From NCBI GenBank assembly GCA_030425195.1, contig JAUIAV010000008.1, positions 62,001 to 126,000 on the forward strand: 64,000 bases of DNA. Direction: 5' to 3'. Under the pieces are notes generated by a model that had not been told where the DNA came from, made no database searches, and saw nothing but the letters and a program-made list of their open reading frames with translations. The stretch's first letter is position 1. Each line of letters starts with the position of its first letter. Source of the DNA: Gammaproteobacteria bacterium. GTDB lineage: Bacteria; Pseudomonadota; Gammaproteobacteria; Pseudomonadales; Azotimanducaceae. The translations under genes were made by a program, and so were the position numbers. Below, piece after piece: positions 51,197-60,318 of the stretch.

Positions 51197-51870
51197 TTTG
51201 CCAGGCGCTGGATCACCCGCCCGAGCACCTCACCGATATAGGTGACGAAGAGGGTGTCCATGTCGGAGGTGAAGTGGTGGGTATGACGGCTGCCGATCGC
51301 CAGACAGCCTTCGCCCCCTTCCCAGAACACGGGGGCGAGGACGGCGCTGCCGTCGTGCTCGTGTTCCTGGATGGGGAACAGTCCGGCCAGCTCCTCGGCC
51401 CGCAGTACCGTGCAGACGGGCGCGTTCGAACGCACGAACCGGTCGTAGGGGGGATCGGATTCGTGGCTCGCCAGGTGGTCCAGATGCACGGGGAGCTGCA
51501 TGAGGTGACAGCAGACGAAGTCGGCCTGAAAATCCGCCAGCATGTAGGTGGCCAGCACCTCGTTCAGCTCGTGCCAGTTGTGTACGTTCAGAAGCTCCAG
51601 GGTCAGCGTGCGGGTCTTGGCGAACAGCTCGTCGTTGTCCTTGGCCGCCTGAAGCAGCTCGTTCATCCGCCGCCGCATCTGCATGTTGCGTTCCCGCAGG
51701 ATGGCGACCTGGCGCTCGATCAGAGAGACTGCCCGGCCACTGTCGTGGGGCAGGTTCAGTTCGGAAAGCAGAGCCCGGTGACGCTGAAAGAAATCCGGAG
51801 CCGCCCTCAGGTAGGCGACCACGTCGTCGTCGGTCAGATTGTGCGGGTCCGGTTCGATGGCTGTGCTCAT
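51193..51870 (-). CDS. DUF484-family protein (YigA)
   Basis: A 225-residue cytoplasmic protein of the DUF484 family, typically placed between dapF and xerC (E. coli YigA). DDDVVAYLRAAPDFFQRHRALLSEL is the family opening, followed by a coiled-coil stretch (about 50-90, SLIERQVAILRERNMQMRRR) and a GAF-like C-terminal domain. Function is unknown; a GAF fold would suggest ligand sensing. The ATG at 51870 lies 4 bases after dapF; a TTG at 51903 would overlap dapF and is rejected. Confidence 0.92.
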   Translation of the reverse strand: MSTAIEPDPHNLTDDDVVAYLRAAPDFFQRHRALLSELNLPHDSGRAVSLIERQVAILRERNMQMRRRMNELLQAAKDNDELFAKTRTLTLELLNVHNWHELNEVLATYMLADFQADFVCCHLMQLPVHLDHLASHESDPPYDRFVRSNAPVCTVLRAEELAGLFPIQEHEHDGSAVLAPVFWEGGEGCLAIGSRHTHHFTSDMDTLFVTYIGEVLGRVIQRLAK

Positions 51871-51874
51871 TGGA

Positions 51875-52756
51875 TCAGGCTTGTCTGGCAGTCGGGCCGC
51901 CAACTTCGATCTGCCCCTCGTAGACCAGCGTGGCGGGTCCGGTCATTTTAACGGGGGTACCCGGACCCTGCCAACGGATCCGAACCTTGCCGCCCGGGAG
52001 AGAGACCTTCACCCGTTCATCCACCAGGTTCTGCAGCCTGCTCACCACCGCGGCTGCGCAGGCACCGGTACCGCAGGCCCGGGTCTCGCCCACGCCGCGC
52101 TCGAACACCCTCAGTCGGATGAAGCCACGATCCACGACCTGGCAGAAGCCGATGTTGGCGCGTTCCGGAAAGAACGGGTGGCCGGTGAGCCGTTCACCCA
52201 GTTCTTCAACCCTGGCGCTGGCGATGTCGGTGACCTGGAGCACCCCATGGGGGTTGCCCATGGACGCGACGGCCAGCTCGTGCTGCTCGCCGGCGCCGTC
52301 GGAAAGGGTGAAGAGTGTGGCCTCCCCCGCATCCCGGGTCGCCACGGCCAGCCCGGGCAGGCAGGGGATGACTTCCGGTGCCAGGCCGGGCGCACCCATG
52401 TCCACCTCGACCTGATCGCCGTCGAGCAGTGTGGCTTCGATCCGTCCGGTACCGGTCTGGAAGCGGATGCCGGGTCTGACGCACATACCCGTATCGGCCA
52501 CCAGCTTTGCCACGCAGCGAGCGCCGTTGCCGCACTGCTCGGCCTCGGTGCCGTCCGCGTTGTAGATCCGGTAGCGGAAGTCCACCTCCGGATCGTCCGG
52601 CGGCGCCACGATCAGAAGCTGATCGAAACCGATGCCCGTGTGCCGGTCGGCCCAGCCGCGGATCTGATCCGGCGTCGGCTCGAAAGTCTGGCTGACCAGA
52701 TCCAGGACCATGAAATCGTTGCCGAGCCCGTGCATCTTCGCGAATCGGACTTTCAT
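51875..52756 (-). CDS. dapF: diaminopimelate epimerase
   Basis: Converts LL- to meso-diaminopimelate for lysine and peptidoglycan synthesis. The 293 residues match DapF: MKVRFAKMHGLGNDFMVLDL at the start, the first active cysteine Cys75 in QCGNGARC and the second in RACGTGACA, the pair that acts as acid and base. GNPHGVLQV and RVFERGVGET are family motifs. Its start overlaps the lysA stop (ATGA), so the two final steps of lysine synthesis are coupled. Confidence 0.96.
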   Translation of the reverse strand: MKVRFAKMHGLGNDFMVLDLVSQTFEPTPDQIRGWADRHTGIGFDQLLIVAPPDDPEVDFRYRIYNADGTEAEQCGNGARCVAKLVADTGMCVRPGIRFQTGTGRIEATLLDGDQVEVDMGAPGLAPEVIPCLPGLAVATRDAGEATLFTLSDGAGEQHELAVASMGNPHGVLQVTDIASARVEELGERLTGHPFFPERANIGFCQVVDRGFIRLRVFERGVGETRACGTGACAAAVVSRLQNLVDERVKVSLPGGKVRIRWQGPGTPVKMTGPATLVYEGQIEVGGPTARQA

Positions 52757-54045
52757 GACCGCCGGCCCGCCGCACCGGCCTGTTCATGCCGGTAGAGATC
52801 CTCGATGGTCTCGCGCCGGCGGATCACCTCGAAGTCGCTGCCGTCCACCAGCACTTCGGCCGGTCGCGGGCGGCTGTTGTAGTTGGAGCTCTGGGCCATG
52901 GCGTAGGCACCGGCGGAATGAACGGCGACCAGATCGCCGGGAGCCAGAGTCAGCGGCCGGTCCCGGGCCAGAAAATCACCGCTTTCGCAGACCGGACCCA
53001 CCACGTCCCAGCGCCCGCTGATCGCCCCTTCGCCCGGCTCGCAGACCGGCTCTATCCCATGCCAGGCCTGGTACAGCGCGGGCCGGATCAGGTCGTTCAT
53101 CGCCGCGTCCACCACGGCGAACTGCGGTCCGCCCGGCTCGCCGGCCGGCTTGAGGTACTCCACGCGGGAGACCAGGATGCCGCCGTTGGCCACCAGATAG
53201 CGGCCCGGTTCCACGGAAAGGGTCAGGGGGCGGCCCTGGAGCGCCGCCTGCACCCGTTGCCCGTAGGCTGCGATGTCGAACTCGACTTCCCGGTCGTAGG
53301 TGACCCCGAATCCGCCGCCCATGTCCAGGTGTTCGAGCTCGACCCCCCGGCCTGCCAGGGTGTCCACCAGATCGAGCAGCCGGGCGAGCGCCTCCAGCAT
53401 GGGCTCCATGGTCTCGATCTGGGAGCCGATGTGGCAGGCGACGCCCACCGGCGTCAGCCACTCGCTCGCCCTGGCGGTCTCGTACAGTGACAGGGCTGTC
53501 TCCGCCGGCACACCGAACTTGTTCTCCTTCAATCCGGTCGAGATGTACGGGTGCGTTGCCGCATCCACGTCCGGGTTAATGCGGAAGGCCACGCGAGCCG
53601 GCCGTTCGAGCAGTCCCGCCCGCGCCTCGAGGCGCGTGAGCTCCGCGGCGCTTTCCACGTTGAAGCAGTCGATGCCCGCTTTCAGAGCCAGATCCATTTC
53701 CTCGACCGTTTTGCCGACGCCCGAGAAGACCACGCGGGCCGGATCCCCGCCGGCTGCCATCACCCGCATCAGCTCGCCGGCGGAGACGATGTCGAATCCG
53801 GCACCGAGATCGTTGAACAGTCTGAGTACGGAAAGGTTGGAGTTCGCCTTGACCGCGTAGCAGACCCGGCTGTCTTTACCGCAATCGGCGAAAGCCGCCG
53901 TCAGCGAGCGGTATCGGTTCTCGAAGTACGCCCGGGAATACACATACACGGGTGAGCCCACGCTCTGGACGATGTCCGGAACGGGCACGGATTCCACGTG
54001 CAGGACGTCACCGGCTGAGCCGGTTTCCCGGTGAAAGACGTTCAT
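52753..54045 (-). CDS. lysA: diaminopimelate decarboxylase
   Basis: PLP enzyme of fold type III that decarboxylates meso-diaminopimelate to lysine. The 430 residues carry the PLP lysine in VCYAVKANSNLSVLR, the HIGSQ segment, the glycine loop GGGFGVTYD, and the second-half cysteine in GPVCESGDFLARD. Length fits LysA. Its ATG overlaps the lptM stop by 4 bases (ATGA) and its stop overlaps the dapF start, so three genes are translationally linked. Confidence 0.96.
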   Translation of the reverse strand: MNVFHRETGSAGDVLHVESVPVPDIVQSVGSPVYVYSRAYFENRYRSLTAAFADCGKDSRVCYAVKANSNLSVLRLFNDLGAGFDIVSAGELMRVMAAGGDPARVVFSGVGKTVEEMDLALKAGIDCFNVESAAELTRLEARAGLLERPARVAFRINPDVDAATHPYISTGLKENKFGVPAETALSLYETARASEWLTPVGVACHIGSQIETMEPMLEALARLLDLVDTLAGRGVELEHLDMGGGFGVTYDREVEFDIAAYGQRVQAALQGRPLTLSVEPGRYLVANGGILVSRVEYLKPAGEPGGPQFAVVDAAMNDLIRPALYQAWHGIEPVCEPGEGAISGRWDVVGPVCESGDFLARDRPLTLAPGDLVAVHSAGAYAMAQSSNYNSRPRPAEVLVDGSDFEVIRRRETIEDLYRHEQAGAAGRRS

Positions 54046-54185
54046 TGGCGGGTGGCGCTCGCGCGGAACAGCGTTATCCGGGCACCCGCATCGGGGTTAC
54101 CGCCTTCTTCAGGCAGGTAAAGGGGCCCTTTCTGACCACAGGTGGCAACGAGCGTGGTGAGCAGCCAGAGTATCGTCCAGCGCAC
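54042..54185 (-). CDS. lptM: LptM (YifL) LPS-transport-associated small lipoprotein
   Basis: A 47-residue lipoprotein of the YifL/LptM family, which helps LptD mature in the outer-membrane LPS translocon. The signal ends in TLVATC and is followed by GQKGPLYLPEE, the family signature right after the lipidated Cys. The lipobox Thr at -1 is less usual than Gly or Ala. It starts with GTG at 54185, with GAGG 8 bases upstream, and ends overlapping lysA, as expected from its position in other gammaproteobacteria. The frame to 54359 is antisense to argH and rejected. Confidence 0.88.
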   Translation of the reverse strand: MRWTILWLLTTLVATCGQKGPLYLPEEGGNPDAGARITLFRASATRQ

Positions 54186-54201
54186 GACGCGATCCTCGAG
54201 T

Positions 54202-55590
54202 TCAATCGACCGAGTATAGCACCCGGGCTCTGGCCACGGCCGCGCGCACCTGGTCGGGCGCCGTGCCGCCGAAGTGGCGCCGTGCCGCCACGGAACCCTC
54301 CAGGGTGAGCACGTCGAACACGTCAGCCTGAATCCCCTGGTGGAACTGCCGGAGCTCATCGAGGCTGAGCTCGTGCAGATCCTTCTGCTCGGTGATGGCG
54401 TAGCTCACCGTGCGGCCGACGATGTCGTGCGCGTCGCGGAAAGCCACCCCGGAACGGACCAGATAGTCGGCCAGGTCGGTGGCCGTGGCGAAACCGCCAC
54501 CCGCCGCGCGGCGCATGTTGTCGGGCCGTGCTTCGATGGCGGGAATCAGCCCGATGAGGGCGGTCAGGGTATCGCTGAGGGTGTCGACGGCGTCGAACAG
54601 GGGTTCCTTGTCTTCCTGATTGTCCTTGTTGTAGGCGAGCGGCTGACCTTTCATCAGGGTCAGGGTGGCGGTCAGGTGACCGAAAACACGCCCGGTCTTG
54701 CCGCGTATGAGCTCGGGGACGTCCGGGTTCTTCTTCTGCGGCATGATGGACGAGCCGGTGCAGAACCGGTCCGGCAGATCCACGAAAGAGAAGGGTTCGG
54801 ACATCCAGAGCACCAGCTCCTCCGACCAGCGGGAGAAGTGCATCATCATGATGCTGGCGGCGGCGCAGAACTCGATGATGAAGTCCCGGTCGCTGACGGA
54901 ATCCAGCGAATTCTCCGACGGTCCGCTGAAGCCGAGCTCCGCGGCCACCTGGTCCCGATCGATGGGGAAAGTGGTTCCCGCCAGCGCGGCCGCGCCCAAC
55001 GGCAGCACGTTCAGACGCTCCCGGCAGTCGGCGAGACGTCCCGCATCCCTTCGAAGCATCTCGTGCCAGGCCAGCAGATGGTGGCCGAATGTGATGGGCT
55101 GGGCCGTCTGCAGGTGGGTGAAGCCGGGCATGATGGTGTCCGCATAGCGGTCCGCAAGGTCGAGCAGGGCGTCACCCAGGGTCCGCGTTTTCCCGAGCAG
55201 CCCGTCCACCTCGGCTCTGAGGTAGAGGCGGATGTCGGTGGCCACCTGATCGTTCCTGGAACGGCCCGTATGCAGCTTCTTGCCCGTGTCTCCGATGAGG
55301 GCGACCAGGCGGCTTTCGATGTTCATGTGCACGTCTTCGAGGCCGACCTGCCACTCGAAGGCGCCCTCATCGATCTCTTTGTGGATCGTCTCCAATCCGG
55401 CTACGATGCTGGCACGCTCCTCGTCGCTGATGATGCCCGTGGCGCCGAGCATGTTGGCGTGGGCAATCGACCCCTGAATATCGTAGTGATACAGGCGCGC
55501 ATCGAAGGAGACGGAGGCGGTAAAGGTCTCGACGAAGGCATCCGTCGCCTCCGTGAAGCGTCCGCCCCAGGGCTTTTCTTCCTGACTCAT
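54202..55590 (-). CDS. argH: argininosuccinate lyase
   Basis: Splits argininosuccinate to arginine and fumarate in the last step of arginine synthesis. The 462 residues match Arg[20 protein letters not shown] at the start, [19 protein letters not shown], the [18 protein letters not shown] segment with catalytic His, and [20 protein letters not shown], the fumarase-superfamily signature holding the catalytic Ser. It heads the minus-strand argH-lptM-lysA run (16 bases from lptM) and is divergent from algZ, an arrangement known from Pseudomonas. Confidence 0.96.
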   Translation of the reverse strand: MSQEEKPWGGRFTEATDAFVETFTASVSFDARLYHYDIQGSIAHANMLGATGIISDEERASIVAGLETIHKEIDEGAFEWQVGLEDVHMNIESRLVALIGDTGKKLHTGRSRNDQVATDIRLYLRAEVDGLLGKTRTLGDALLDLADRYADTIMPGFTHLQTAQPITFGHHLLAWHEMLRRDAGRLADCRERLNVLPLGAAALAGTTFPIDRDQVAAELGFSGPSENSLDSVSDRDFIIEFCAAASIMMMHFSRWSEELVLWMSEPFSFVDLPDRFCTGSSIMPQKKNPDVPELIRGKTGRVFGHLTATLTLMKGQPLAYNKDNQEDKEPLFDAVDTLSDTLTALIGLIPAIEARPDNMRRAAGGGFATATDLADYLVRSGVAFRDAHDIVGRTVSYAITEQKDLHELSLDELRQFHQGIQADVFDVLTLEGSVAARRHFGGTAPDQVRAAVARARVLYSVD

Positions 55591-55616
55591 AATCTCGGAT
55601 CAGTGGATTGCGGGTT

Positions 55617-55666
55617 GCGACTGAAAAGTCAGTAGCGACTGACAGGTTAAGCGACTAACAGGTTAA
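55617..55666. repeat. tandem GCGACT repeats between argH and algZ
   Basis: A 16-base direct repeat, GCGACTGACAGGTTAA then GCGACTAACAGGTTAA, fills 55635-55666 with one mismatch. A partial copy (GCGACTGA) is at 55617. The spacing of 16-18 bases is close to one and a half turns of DNA. The array lies between the divergent argH and algZ starts and could be a regulator site. Confidence 0.85.
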
Positions 55667-55685
55667 AAGGTATAGACACCAGAGA

Positions 55686-56735
55686 GTGGCCGATTATAGC
55701 AACCAATCTCTCTCGCTGATCGATTCGCGGCCTTTCGTTGTCCCCGATCTCTGCAATGTGGGTGCGCTCTCTCTGCTGGTGCTGTTCGGTGAGCTGCTGG
55801 TCCTCGTTCTGCTCTTCGCCGGCGGCGGGATCAGCTGGATGCGGCTCGCGCTCATGTCCCTGTTCGTGCAGTGGGTGGCGCTCAGCAGCGCGGGCCTCAT
55901 CTGTGCGAGCCGGCGCTGGCTGGCCGGGCTCGGACTGCTCACCGGTTCTCTGGTTGCGTTCGGGATGGTGATGGGCGTGACCCTCACCGTCGGTCTGTTC
56001 GCGTCCTGGCTGCTGGAGGGGGCCGTGATCTGGGGGACGCTGGCAGGCCAGCTCGTCATCGCCGGCATCATCACTGCACTCACGCTGCGCTACTTCTACG
56101 TGCAGCAGCAGCTGCGGGCCCAGGAGCAATCGGAGCTGGAATCGCGTATCCAGGCGCTGCAGTCACGTATCCGCCCGCACTTTCTCTTCAACAGCATGAA
56201 CATCATCGCCAGTCTCATCCCGACCGATCCGGATACGGCGGAGACGGTGGTGGAGGATCTTTCCGAGCTGTTCCGGGCCAGCCTCAACGATGCCGGCAAT
56301 CAGGTGCAGCTGGCGGAAGAGCTGGATCTGTGCGAGCGCTATGTGCGGATCGAAGCGCTGCGCCTCGGTGACCGGCTGAAGCTCGACTGGCAGGTGGAAA
56401 CACCGGAGCGCACGGTGAAGATTCCGCTGCTGACGCTGCAGCCGCTGCTCGAGAACGCCATCTACCATGGCATACAGCCGCTGCCCGAGGGTGGCACCAT
56501 CTCCGTGCGGCTCTGGTTCGATTCCGATCGCGTGAACGTGGAAATCGACAACCCGCTGCCGCCGGACAGTCAACGGTCTCAGAGTCAGGGCAACAAGATG
56601 GCCCTGAACAACATCCGCAGCCGTCTGGCGGTGCTTTACGGTGGCCGGGCGGATCTGTCCACCCGGGAGGCGGATGGACGGTACGTGACGGCGTTGCGCT
56701 ACCCGCTGTCGATGGATGCCGGCGAACGCCAGTAA
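55686..56735 (+). CDS. algZ: LytS-type sensor histidine kinase AlgZ (FimS)
   Basis: A 349-residue inner-membrane kinase of the AlgZ/FimS kind. Four or more hydrophobic helices span about 24-136. The histidine-kinase domain (His_kinase type) has the phospho-acceptor region RIRPHFLFNSMNIIASL with His165 and the N-box LLENAIYHGIQP. The usual G2 glycine box is reduced (NKMALNNIRSRLAVLYGG). It controls AlgR, the next gene. In Pseudomonas the pair governs twitching motility and alginate. The GTG start at 55686 lacks a good ribosome site. Confidence 0.88.
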   Translation: MADYSNQSLSLIDSRPFVVPDLCNVGALSLLVLFGELLVLVLLFAGGGISWMRLALMSLFVQWVALSSAGLICASRRWLAGLGLLTGSLVAFGMVMGVTLTVGLFASWLLEGAVIWGTLAGQLVIAGIITALTLRYFYVQQQLRAQEQSELESRIQALQSRIRPHFLFNSMNIIASLIPTDPDTAETVVEDLSELFRASLNDAGNQVQLAEELDLCERYVRIEALRLGDRLKLDWQVETPERTVKIPLLTLQPLLENAIYHGIQPLPEGGTISVRLWFDSDRVNVEIDNPLPPDSQRSQSQGNKMALNNIRSRLAVLYGGRADLSTREADGRYVTALRYPLSMDAGERQ

Positions 56736-56747
56736 GGAGCCTGACCA

Positions 56748-57476
56748 ATGAGAATCATGATCGTGGACGATGAGCAGCTGGCCCGGGACCGGCTGTCGAG
56801 GATGATCGACGGTTTCGAGAGCCACGAGGTGGTGGGCGAGGCCGCCAATGGCGTGGAAGCCGTCAAGGTCGCCTCCACCATGCAGCCCGAGGTGGTACTC
56901 ATGGACATCCGGATGCCCGGCATGGACGGGCTGGAAGCCGCCCGCCACATCGTCGAGATCGAGGAGCCTCCGGCGGTGATCTTCTGCACCGCCTATGAGG
57001 AGCATGCGGTGGAAGCCTTCGATCTGCAGGCGGTGGGGTACCTGCTCAAGCCGGTGCGCAAGGAGAATCTGGAAGCGGCACTCGGCAAGGCGCAGCGGGT
57101 GAACAAGGCTCAGCTCGCCGCGCTCGCGGAAGAGCAGCCGCCCCGCCGTACGCACATCTCGGCGCGCACGCGCAAAGGCATCGAGCTCATTCCCGTGGAC
57201 GACGTCCGCTATTTTCAGGCAGACCAGAAGTACGTGACCGTCCGGCACGGTGATGGCGAGATCATCATCGATGAGACTCTGAAGGAGCTCGAGGAGGAAT
57301 TCGGCGAACGCTTTCTGCGCGTGCACCGCAATGCGCTGGTGGCGGCCCGGTTCATCACGGGTCTCACCCGCCAGTCAGACGGTCGCTACCAGATCCAGCT
57401 GAGAGACGTGGAGGAAACCGTGGACATCAGCCGGCGTCACGTGGCCATGGTCCGCAAGGTGGTGAAGAACCTGTGA
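56748..57476 (+). CDS. algR: LytTR response regulator AlgR
   Basis: A 242-residue response regulator. The receiver domain (about 1-115) holds VDDEQ and the phospho-acceptor Asp53 in LMDIRMPGMDG. The C-terminal LytTR DNA-binding domain (about 140-240) has RTRKGIELIPVDDVRYFQAD and FLRVHRNALVAARFI. Known AlgR targets include pilus and exopolysaccharide genes. It follows algZ by 12 bases and overlaps hemC (GTGA), the same order as in Pseudomonas. Confidence 0.93.
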   Translation: MRIMIVDDEQLARDRLSRMIDGFESHEVVGEAANGVEAVKVASTMQPEVVLMDIRMPGMDGLEAARHIVEIEEPPAVIFCTAYEEHAVEAFDLQAVGYLLKPVRKENLEAALGKAQRVNKAQLAALAEEQPPRRTHISARTRKGIELIPVDDVRYFQADQKYVTVRHGDGEIIIDETLKELEEEFGERFLRVHRNALVAARFITGLTRQSDGRYQIQLRDVEETVDISRRHVAMVRKVVKNL

Positions 57477-58408
57477 TCGAACGCATCGTCATCGCGACCC
57501 GGGAAAGCCGGCTCGCCCTCTGGCAGGCCGAGTTCATCCAGGCGGCGCTCACGAGGGCGAGCCCGGGTACCGAGGTCGCCCTGCTCGGCATGACGACCCA
57601 GGGCGATCACTGGCTGAGCTCGCCGCTGTCTCAGGTGGGCGGCAAGGGTCTGTTCGTCAAGGAGCTGGAAGAGGCCATGCTGAGCGGGCGGGCCGATCTG
57701 GCCGTGCATTCCATGAAAGACGTGCCGGCACATCTGCCGGAAGGTTTTGTGCTGCCGCTGATCGGCTTCCGGGCCGATGTGCGGGATGCGCTGGTTTCAC
57801 CGTCGGGCGCGACCCTCGAAAATCTGCCGGAGGGGGCCGTGGTGGGCTCGTCGAGCCTGCGCCGCCAGGCCATGCTGCTGGCAGCGCGGCCGGATCTCGA
57901 GGTCAGACCCGTGCGCGGGAACGTGAACACCCGGCTCGCAAAGCTCGATGCGGGCGAATATGACGCACTGGTACTGGCCGCCGCCGGACTGGATCGCCTG
58001 GGGCTGGAAGCCCGGATCACCGAACGGCTGCCGGAATCGGTATCACTGCCCGCGGCCGGACAGGGCGCGCTGGGGGTCGAGTGCCGGCAGGCGGACGCGG
58101 AACTGATCGCGCTGCTCACCGAGCTGCAGGAGGCGGATGTGGCCGCCTGCGTTCTGGCGGAGCGGGCCGTGAGCGCCGGTATCGGTGCGGACTGTTCCGC
58201 ACCCCTGGGTGCATATGCCATGAAGACGGCTGACGGAATCCGCCTCCAGGCCCGACTGGGCGCACCGGACGGGAGCCGGATGCTCACCGGGAGTGCAGAG
58301 GGAGATGACCCGGCAGCGGTGGGAGAGGAAGTGGTCGGACAGCTGAAAGCCCAGGGTGCGCTGGCGCTGCTCGCCGCCATTCCCGAGCCAGGTGGCCTCG
58401 ATAGGTGA
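57473..58408 (+). CDS. hemC: hydroxymethylbilane synthase (porphobilinogen deaminase)
   Basis: Joins four porphobilinogen units into hydroxymethylbilane for haem. The 311 residues carry IATRESRLALWQAEFIQ at the start, FVKELEEAMLSGRADLAVHSMKDVP, the ERLPESVSLPAAGQGALGVECR segment, and the cofactor Cys in IGADCSAPLGAYA. GTG start at 57473 overlaps the algR stop by 4 bases. It heads the hemCDXY run. Confidence 0.96.
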   Translation: MIERIVIATRESRLALWQAEFIQAALTRASPGTEVALLGMTTQGDHWLSSPLSQVGGKGLFVKELEEAMLSGRADLAVHSMKDVPAHLPEGFVLPLIGFRADVRDALVSPSGATLENLPEGAVVGSSSLRRQAMLLAARPDLEVRPVRGNVNTRLAKLDAGEYDALVLAAAGLDRLGLEARITERLPESVSLPAAGQGALGVECRQADAELIALLTELQEADVAACVLAERAVSAGIGADCSAPLGAYAMKTADGIRLQARLGAPDGSRMLTGSAEGDDPAAVGEEVVGQLKAQGALALLAAIPEPGGLDR

Positions 58409-58435
58409 CAGGATGAGCGGCGGGGTACCCTGACA

Positions 58436-59110
58436 TTGCGGGTCTGGGTGACTCGAAGTGAGCCCGGCTGCAGCCGGCAGGCCGAGGCGCTGCGGGCGGC
58501 CGGCTTCGATGTGCTCGCAGCGCCCGTGCTGACCATCGAAGCGACGGGGAATCCGGTCCCCGAAGGTGCGTTTAGCCACGTTTTCTTCCTGTCCGAGCAG
58601 GCGGTCCGCCATGGTGGCGATCTGTCCTATGCCCGGAGCGCCAGCGTTTACGCCGTAGGTACGCGGACCGCGATCCGTCTCCAGGAGGCCGGCATACGGG
58701 CTGCGGTGCCGGACCAGGCAAGCAGCGAAGGGCTGATCGCCGAGCTGCATGACGTGCCGCTCGACGGCGCCGCCTGCCTGATCGTCGCGGGAGAAGGCGG
58801 CCGCAAGGCGCTGGTGGCGTATCTCGAGGGGCGATCGGCAGACGTGTTCGAGCATCTCTGCTATCGACGGAATGCCGTGGAAACACCGCCGCCGTCACTA
58901 CGTGGAATCACCCATATTCTCATCGCCAGTCAGGATGGATTCAGGGCCATGGCCCGGTTATGGTGCTCAGACGGTGGCGATTCGGACGTCCAGGTGATTG
59001 CCGCATCGGACCGGATCGCGGCGCTGGGGCCTGAGCTCGGATTCAGTAATCTGAACGTGGCTGCCGGTGCCACGGATGCAGATTTCATTGCCGCACTGGA
59101 AGTTCAGTAA
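58436..59110 (+). CDS. hemD: uroporphyrinogen-III synthase
   Basis: Closes and inverts ring D of hydroxymethylbilane to give uroporphyrinogen III. The 224 residues start RVWVTRSEPGCSRQAEALRAAGFDV, like other HemD proteins, with the two-domain bilobed pattern and the ILIASQDGFRAMARLW strand near the second lobe. HemD sequences are poorly conserved, so context is the main support. The start is TTG at 58436. Just before it, an ATG at 58413 opens a six-codon frame ending at TGA 58431-58433, which may couple translation from hemC. The stop overlaps hemX (TAATG). Confidence 0.88.
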   Translation: MRVWVTRSEPGCSRQAEALRAAGFDVLAAPVLTIEATGNPVPEGAFSHVFFLSEQAVRHGGDLSYARSASVYAVGTRTAIRLQEAGIRAAVPDQASSEGLIAELHDVPLDGAACLIVAGEGGRKALVAYLEGRSADVFEHLCYRRNAVETPPPSLRGITHILIASQDGFRAMARLWCSDGGDSDVQVIAASDRIAALGPELGFSNLNVAAGATDADFIAALEVQ

Positions 59111-60318
59111 TGCCAAGCGATGGGGACCGTCCCGACGACCGTAAACCGGATGAAGCGCTGGATCCGCTCGCGCAGCCGCCGCTCACCCGTCCGCCGCCCC
59201 GCCCGCTGACCGGCAGCCGGCCGGCGCCGGACTCCGAGGACTCCGAGGCGTCTGAGGAGCCGGAGGATTCGACGCTGCAGGAAGCAGCGGAGACGTCTGC
59301 GGCGTCAGAAGCGTCTGACGAAACCGCCGAACCCGCTGCGGCGCCACCGCCACCACCGAAGCCCCGCGGCCGGTTTCTCGGCTTCCTCGGTCTGCTGTTC
59401 GGTCTGGCAGGTCTCGGCGTTGCCGGTTATCTCTACTACACGTTGATCTATCTGGCCCCGGAAGCGGCGCTGGCCGATCGGATCGCCGCGGTCGAGTCGG
59501 AGCTCGCAACCAGTGAACGATCGTTGCGGACGCTGGCCGACGCTCAGGCCGAGGCGCTGGCCGACTTCGCTGCCGAACAGCGTCGTGCCAGAGAAGCCGG
59601 GCAGCAGGAAGTGCTGGAAGCGGTCAACCGGGTCAGCAACGCAGCGCCACCGTCCCGCCGTGAATGGAAGGTCGCGGAGCTCGCCTATCTCCTCAGAATC
59701 GCCAATCACCGGGTACTGATGGAGCGCGACGTGAGCGGCGCGCTGGTGCTTCTCAAGGCCGCGGATGCCATTCTGCAGGGGCTGGATGATTTCGCGCTCT
59801 ATCAGGTACGGGCGCAGCTGGCCGACGAAATCCTTGCGCTCGAGAGCGTCGAGAGCAATGACGTGCAGGGTTTGTTTCTCAGACTCGAAGCGATCAAGAC
59901 CGAGATCAGCGCTCAGAGTGTCAAGCTGCCGCGTTTCGAGAAGGAAGCGGTGGAAGCGTCACAACCGGGTTTCTGGTCGGCGCTGTGGAACCAGATCGGC
60001 GGCTACATGCGCTTCCGCCGGTTCGAAGGCGCGAGCGTGCGCCCTCTGCTGGCACCTGAAGAGGAAGCCTACCTGGAGCTGAATCTGCGGCTCATGCTCG
60101 AGCGCGCCCAGCTGGCCGCGCTGCGCCGCGAGCAGGTGATCTACGAGCAGAGCCTGCAGACGGCGGCGGACTGGATCGCCGAATATCTGGACCCGGAGAG
60201 CCCGGGGGTCATGCGCGCGCTGGAAGAGCTCGGGCTGCTCTCAAACGTGGTGCTCGACCGGCCGCTGCCTGACGTTTCGGGATCTCTCAGCGCCCTCAAG
60301 GCTCTGGGGGAAGCATGA
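59110..60318 (+). CDS. hemX: HemX membrane protein
   Basis: A 402-residue inner-membrane protein of the HemX family (often misnamed uroporphyrinogen-III methyltransferase). Residues 1-90 are acidic and Pro/Glu/Ser-rich, a single membrane helix covers about 94-118 (FLGFLGLLFGLAGLGVAGYL), and the rest is a long helical periplasmic region ending near VLDRPLPDVSGSLSALKAL. The family has no proven enzyme activity. It overlaps hemD (TAATG) and hemY (ATGA) and is always found with them. Confidence 0.9.
   Translation: MPSDGDRPDDRKPDEALDPLAQPPLTRPPPRPLTGSRPAPDSEDSEASEEPEDSTLQEAAETSAASEASDETAEPAAAPPPPPKPRGRFLGFLGLLFGLAGLGVAGYLYYTLIYLAPEAALADRIAAVESELATSERSLRTLADAQAEALADFAAEQRRAREAGQQEVLEAVNRVSNAAPPSRREWKVAELAYLLRIANHRVLMERDVSGALVLLKAADAILQGLDDFALYQVRAQLADEILALESVESNDVQGLFLRLEAIKTEISAQSVKLPRFEKEAVEASQPGFWSALWNQIGGYMRFRRFEGASVRPLLAPEEEAYLELNLRLMLERAQLAALRREQVIYEQSLQTAADWIAEYLDPESPGVMRALEELGLLSNVVLDRPLPDVSGSLSALKALGEA

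Noticed and set aside
54042-54359. Long form (105 residues) of the LptM frame
   Set aside because: The added part overlaps argH in antisense; the GTG at 54185 with its ribosome site gives the usual LptM size.
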